This document shows positions 60,740 to 64,000 of a DNA stretch of 64,000 bases, piece by piece; positions within the stretch are counted from its first letter, which is position 1, and the number at the start of each line of letters is the position of its first letter. A model generated the notes under the pieces. The model had not been told where the DNA came from, made no database searches, and saw nothing but the letters and a program-made list of their open reading frames with translations. The DNA comes from Cyanoderma ruficeps. Lineage: Eukaryota > Chordata > Aves > Passeriformes > Timaliidae. The translations under genes and the position numbers were made by a program. Where the stretch lies: the NCBI GenBank assembly GCA_008694505.1, contig VZDJ01000216.1:3845349-3909348 (forward strand). Direction: 5' to 3'.

Positions 60740-61180
60740 TGAGGCCTTGGGAAGGCTGGAACACAGCCTGGACAGAGCTGGAGAATAAAGTGGGGATTTA
60801 TTGAAAGGCCTTTAGGATACACCTCGGGCAGGACAGGGCATAGCCAGGGCTACACCCAAGGTGGACCCAAAATTGTCACAAAATGGCTGACCGGTCACAA
60901 GGTCTCACACTTTCGTAGGTTTTGGTCCATTTGCATATTGGAGTTTAATTGTCCAATTGCAACTTCAGATTATGAAGCCCTATCCTTCTTGTTCCTCCCT
61001 TCAATCCACCCTTGTTTGTGCTTTTGGGTCTGAAAGTTGTCCTTGGTCTTGAGCAGGAAAAGGATTTGTTTTGTGTCCCTGCTGTGTGCAGAGCTGAGTG
61101 ACACTGACTGTGAGCTCAGAGCGGCACCCTGGGCAGCACAGAACCTGAAATACATGAAAGCTCAAGCTTAAGGCATTAAT
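60740..61180 (-). mobile_element. LTR related to family A
   Basis: The order of motifs (ATTATTGAAAGG-type, GATACACCT, GGGCTACACCCAAGG, CAATTGCAACTTCAGATTATGAAG minus its last four bases, CACCCTTGTTTGTGCTTTT) parallels the reverse LTR at 9311-9711, with more divergence. Borders are approximate and no target duplication is clear. The AATAAAG near 60785 lies on the plus strand and is not evidence of orientation. Confidence 0.6.
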
Positions 61181-62129
61181 AACATTTCCTCCAGCAAAAC
61201 TACCTGACAGCACAATTAAATGGATGGATGGAGCAAATTAAGGTGATCTTGAACATCACAAGGCCACAAGGCCCAACCCAGCAGCTGCCCACCAGGCCTG
61301 TGCTGTGGCACACAGAGCAGCCCCTGCTGCCAGGAGCTTCTGCCAGGCCCAGCAGCTGTGTAGCCACCCCAAAGTCCCTCATTCCTTCACTGCAGGATGA
61401 TCCAATCACCTTCCCAAGTATTAGACAGCTTCTCTTACGATTTTTTAAAAATTATTATTTAAGTGGTGGGAGAGTTATTTTAAGGGCCTGCCGAGAAGCT
61501 GCTCTCCCTACAAGACAAAGATCATGCACTATTTATGTTTGTGCTCTGTTTCACTGTCAACCTGTTTAGAGCTACAGATATTGGCCAAACCACCCTGAAA
61601 GAGTCCTCTTGGCTGGGGAGAGAGCAAGTGTGAAATAAAGCACCTCTCTTCCATGGCTGAGTCTTGTTTTCGTATTGTTGCAATACCAGAGTTTGGAAAA
61701 TTACTTGTGGAATGCAACCAAGATTGTCTTGCAAGAAACACATTAGCAGCTCCAGTGTCTGTGGCAATGCTCCAAAGCCTCTGCAAAGGCTGAAAATGAG
61801 CTTCCTCTAAAAGGCAGGCCATTTCCTAGAACACTCTCTTCCAAGAGTGCCAAACCAGAACCTTATCTGCGGTTGCGATCTCTGACCTCAAAATGCTTTG
61901 ATATCTTTTTAGGAGAAACAGCACCTTTTCCAAGCATTTGTGCACCCAATGTGTGTGTCCAAAGGAGTTGGTTTGAGCTGCTATAGCACAGTTAGTACCC
62001 AACAGCATCCCAGAGATCAGAATACACAGAAGCAGAGATCCAAAACCTCTCTGGTTTTGCAGAGACACAACCTGAGATCAGCTGAGTTGGCAGACCAGAT
62101 GTTAATAATGTCAAGGTTTGGGGTTTGAT

Positions 62130-62220
62130 CCCAAATGAGCCTCCACTTAAGAGCTGGACTTGATGATCCTTGATGATCCTTCTGGGTCCCTTCCAACAGA
62201 CTATTCTGTGATTCTATAAA
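62130..62220 (+). mobile_element. CR1 LINE 3' tail
   Basis: GAGCTGGACTTGATGATCCT, then GGGTCCCTTCCAACAGACTA and TTCTGTGATTCTATAAA, the standard CR1 3' end. GATGATCCTT is locally duplicated. Confidence 0.85.
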
Positions 62221-62319
62221 CCAGCAATATTTTGGACAAAGCAGTTTCACCACAGTCTAAAACAAGATTCAAAGCCTTCCGTGAGAAGAAACTAAAACAA
62301 TTTATCAGAATAAGTTGTT

Positions 62320-62790
62320 GACTTACTGCATAATACCAAAGCTGGCTGTTACAACTGTTCCTTTAATAAAAGGAAAGAAGGATCATAAAAGAGACCGGTG
62401 CAAATTAAATCCAAGATGGGACTCACATTTTCTTTGATTAGTCCCTGAAAACAAACACCGTGGTGATATGAACAAGTCTTTGTTTCTCAACAGCTAAAGA
62501 GGACATAAGGAAATTTCATTTTTCGTTAAATATCAGGCGTCTGATCCCATGAGACAAAGCATCCAAGTTAGGTAGTGTTTGGTTTCCAAATCTCACTTAC
62601 CTGCAGAACCCCCACTTTCTTGTTTGCAAGGGGCTCTCCTTGGTACATCATTAATCTGGGACATCATTAAAATAGTGCACGGAGTAATTTATGGCTGAAA
62701 TATGAGGGTTGTCATTTTTTATGGAAATGAAAGCGGCATCATAAAAATGATTTTTATAATTCAAGTGATCAAATAATTCACCAGTCAAAC
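62320..62790. other. AT-rich possible conserved non-coding block
   Basis: A non-repetitive stretch with CATCATTAAAATAG, GAGTAATTTATGG, TCATAAAAATGATTTTTATAA and similar cores, with no coding frame. The suggestion of a regulatory role rests on composition only. Confidence 0.25.
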
Positions 62791-62852
62791 AAATACCTGT
62801 GTACCTCCCGACAGCTGCTCACACAAGGGAGCTGTTGTCAGTTATGGTTTTT

Positions 62853-62932
62853 CCAGATGCACCAGGTGCAGTTCCCTGAGGGGGTTTTTTTGGCATGTTT
62901 TTCCCAGATGCACCAAATGCAGTTCCCTGAGG
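62853..62932. repeat. 51-bp tandem duplication
   Basis: CCAGATGCACCAGGTGCAGT with TCCCTGAG recurs 51 bases later as CCAGATGCACCAAATGCAGT; T-rich spacer. Confidence 0.85.
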
Positions 62933-64000
62933 TTTCTGTATCACCAGATCAGCAATTTGGCTGCAGAGTTCAGGGCTGCAGCTTCTCTCTTAGAAAGATG
63001 CTCCAGCCAACCCCAGGACATTTGGCTGCCATTACACTCATGTGCCAGGCTCAGGGCATCAAAGGCAGAATGGTTGAGACCCCGGGTTATAATAATAATC
63101 ACACTCAGAGTTGAATTAACATCACTCCCCAGTACATTCTTACACCTACCCTGAGCTTTACTCCAGGTGCCGCCTTCTTTCCAACATTCCTAGAGGTTTT
63201 GGCTCAGGCTTTTCTGCTTCCTACCCCATTCCCTCTCCCTTCAGATCAAAAAATCAGCTGAGCATGACCCAAAGGCAGGTGGAGGAAACTGCCTTCTGCA
63301 AAGGGACGCTGGATAATTATAAACTTTTTAGGGCAGCAGAGCACACTGCATCCTTCCCCAGCCCCGTCCAGCCAGGGATCCTCACTGTGTGGCAGATGTG
63401 GTACCCAGGACTCCTGACTGACAGACAAATGTCTAACCATTGTCTGAGTTTCCTTTAAGGTAACAGCTTGGTAAGTGACCTTATAAATGTTCTTCAGTGG
63501 TGACATAAGTTTGTAAGTTTTAATGGATCATTTCCCTGCCCTTTCCCCTCACCCCTAAAAAAGCCATGGTTTAATGTCTTACAAGCCCCAGTGGCACATT
63601 GGGCTATACAGTGGGCTGTTAAACACCTCCTCAGCTGAAAAATCGGTGTTGTGGTAAATTTTTCAACTGCCAGCACTCTGACTTGTTTATAACAACACAA
63701 TGACATGCCTTGTCTTGCATTAACTAATCACCTTCAGACTTTAAAAAGTGAGCAGCCGGGAAAAGGAGACACACAGCTTCTTTCAAAACCATCTTAAAGA
63801 AATTTGATATTTCTCTGGCCATCTTGTCTTAAGACACAGGGATGTGTAGAGGGGGCCTAATGCCCTTTGGGACAAGCTACTCCTTCTTGCAGATTTGCCC
63901 TACAGCCAGCATTGCACAAGGGTTTCTGCACTGGAGCCCAAAGCAGCCATCCTGCAGTGCAGTCAGACAGACTCACAGACAGAGGGGCAGCCTTCCCACA
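62933..64000. other. No gene seen to window end
   Basis: Short unsupported frames only; no repeat family recognised. Confidence 0.4.

Overview
The window is vertebrate nuclear DNA, most likely from a bird and probably a songbird. It is mostly non-coding. It carries several fragments that match the 3' ends of CR1 LINEs and numerous solo LTRs of endogenous retroviruses. Its few recognisable genes are split into short exons with consensus GT/AG borders. No bacterial-style operon, CRISPR array, tRNA or rRNA was seen. Two single N bases (about 26202 and 31498) mark unresolved assembly positions.

Three gene loci can be supported, all on the minus strand. (1) A CpG island at about 5950-6420 contains a tiny first coding exon (5987-5966) reading MKKSSYS and ending in a strong splice donor. 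This closely resembles the first exon of the long isoform of SEPTIN9 (human MKKSYS). The leftmost 6 kb would then be its first intron, with the rest of the gene beyond the left edge. (2) CD7 lies at 43348-37619 and its exons can be followed from signal peptide to stop. The order is leader, an Ig V-like exon, a second Ig V-like exon, a transmembrane exon and a cytoplasmic exon with the conserved VVYEDMS motif. Human CD7 has one Ig domain, so the tandem pair is notable. (3) Immediately upstream of CD7, at 52447 to about 48140, is a second type I membrane protein gene. It has leader, cysteine-rich ectodomain, stalk, transmembrane segment and a candidate tail, with every junction in phase 1. I do not recognise its ectodomain. 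It sits where SECTM1, a CD7 ligand, sits in mammals, but its sequence does not obviously resemble SECTM1.

Layout: 1-5965, putative SEPTIN9 intron 1 with an LTR inserted in a CR1 fragment; 5966-6420, exon 1 and CpG island; 6421-37618, a gene-poor interval rich in solo LTRs, minisatellites, a long G+T tract and AT-rich blocks that look like conserved non-coding elements; 37619-43348, CD7; 43349-48139, spacer with a duplicated block, an LTR and a CR1 tail; 48140-52447, the CD7-neighbour gene; 52448-64000, intergenic DNA with CR1 and LTR copies.

The two membrane-protein genes share orientation, a leader plus phase-1 exon design, and a roughly 260-bp block repeated upstream of each first exon (43991-44255 and 54651-54907). 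This suggests that the pair grew by local duplication. CD7 acts on T and NK cells, so the cluster is probably an immune receptor or receptor-ligand locus. That function is inferred from CD7, not read from the second gene. Exon borders and reading frames were read by eye; no similarity search was possible.
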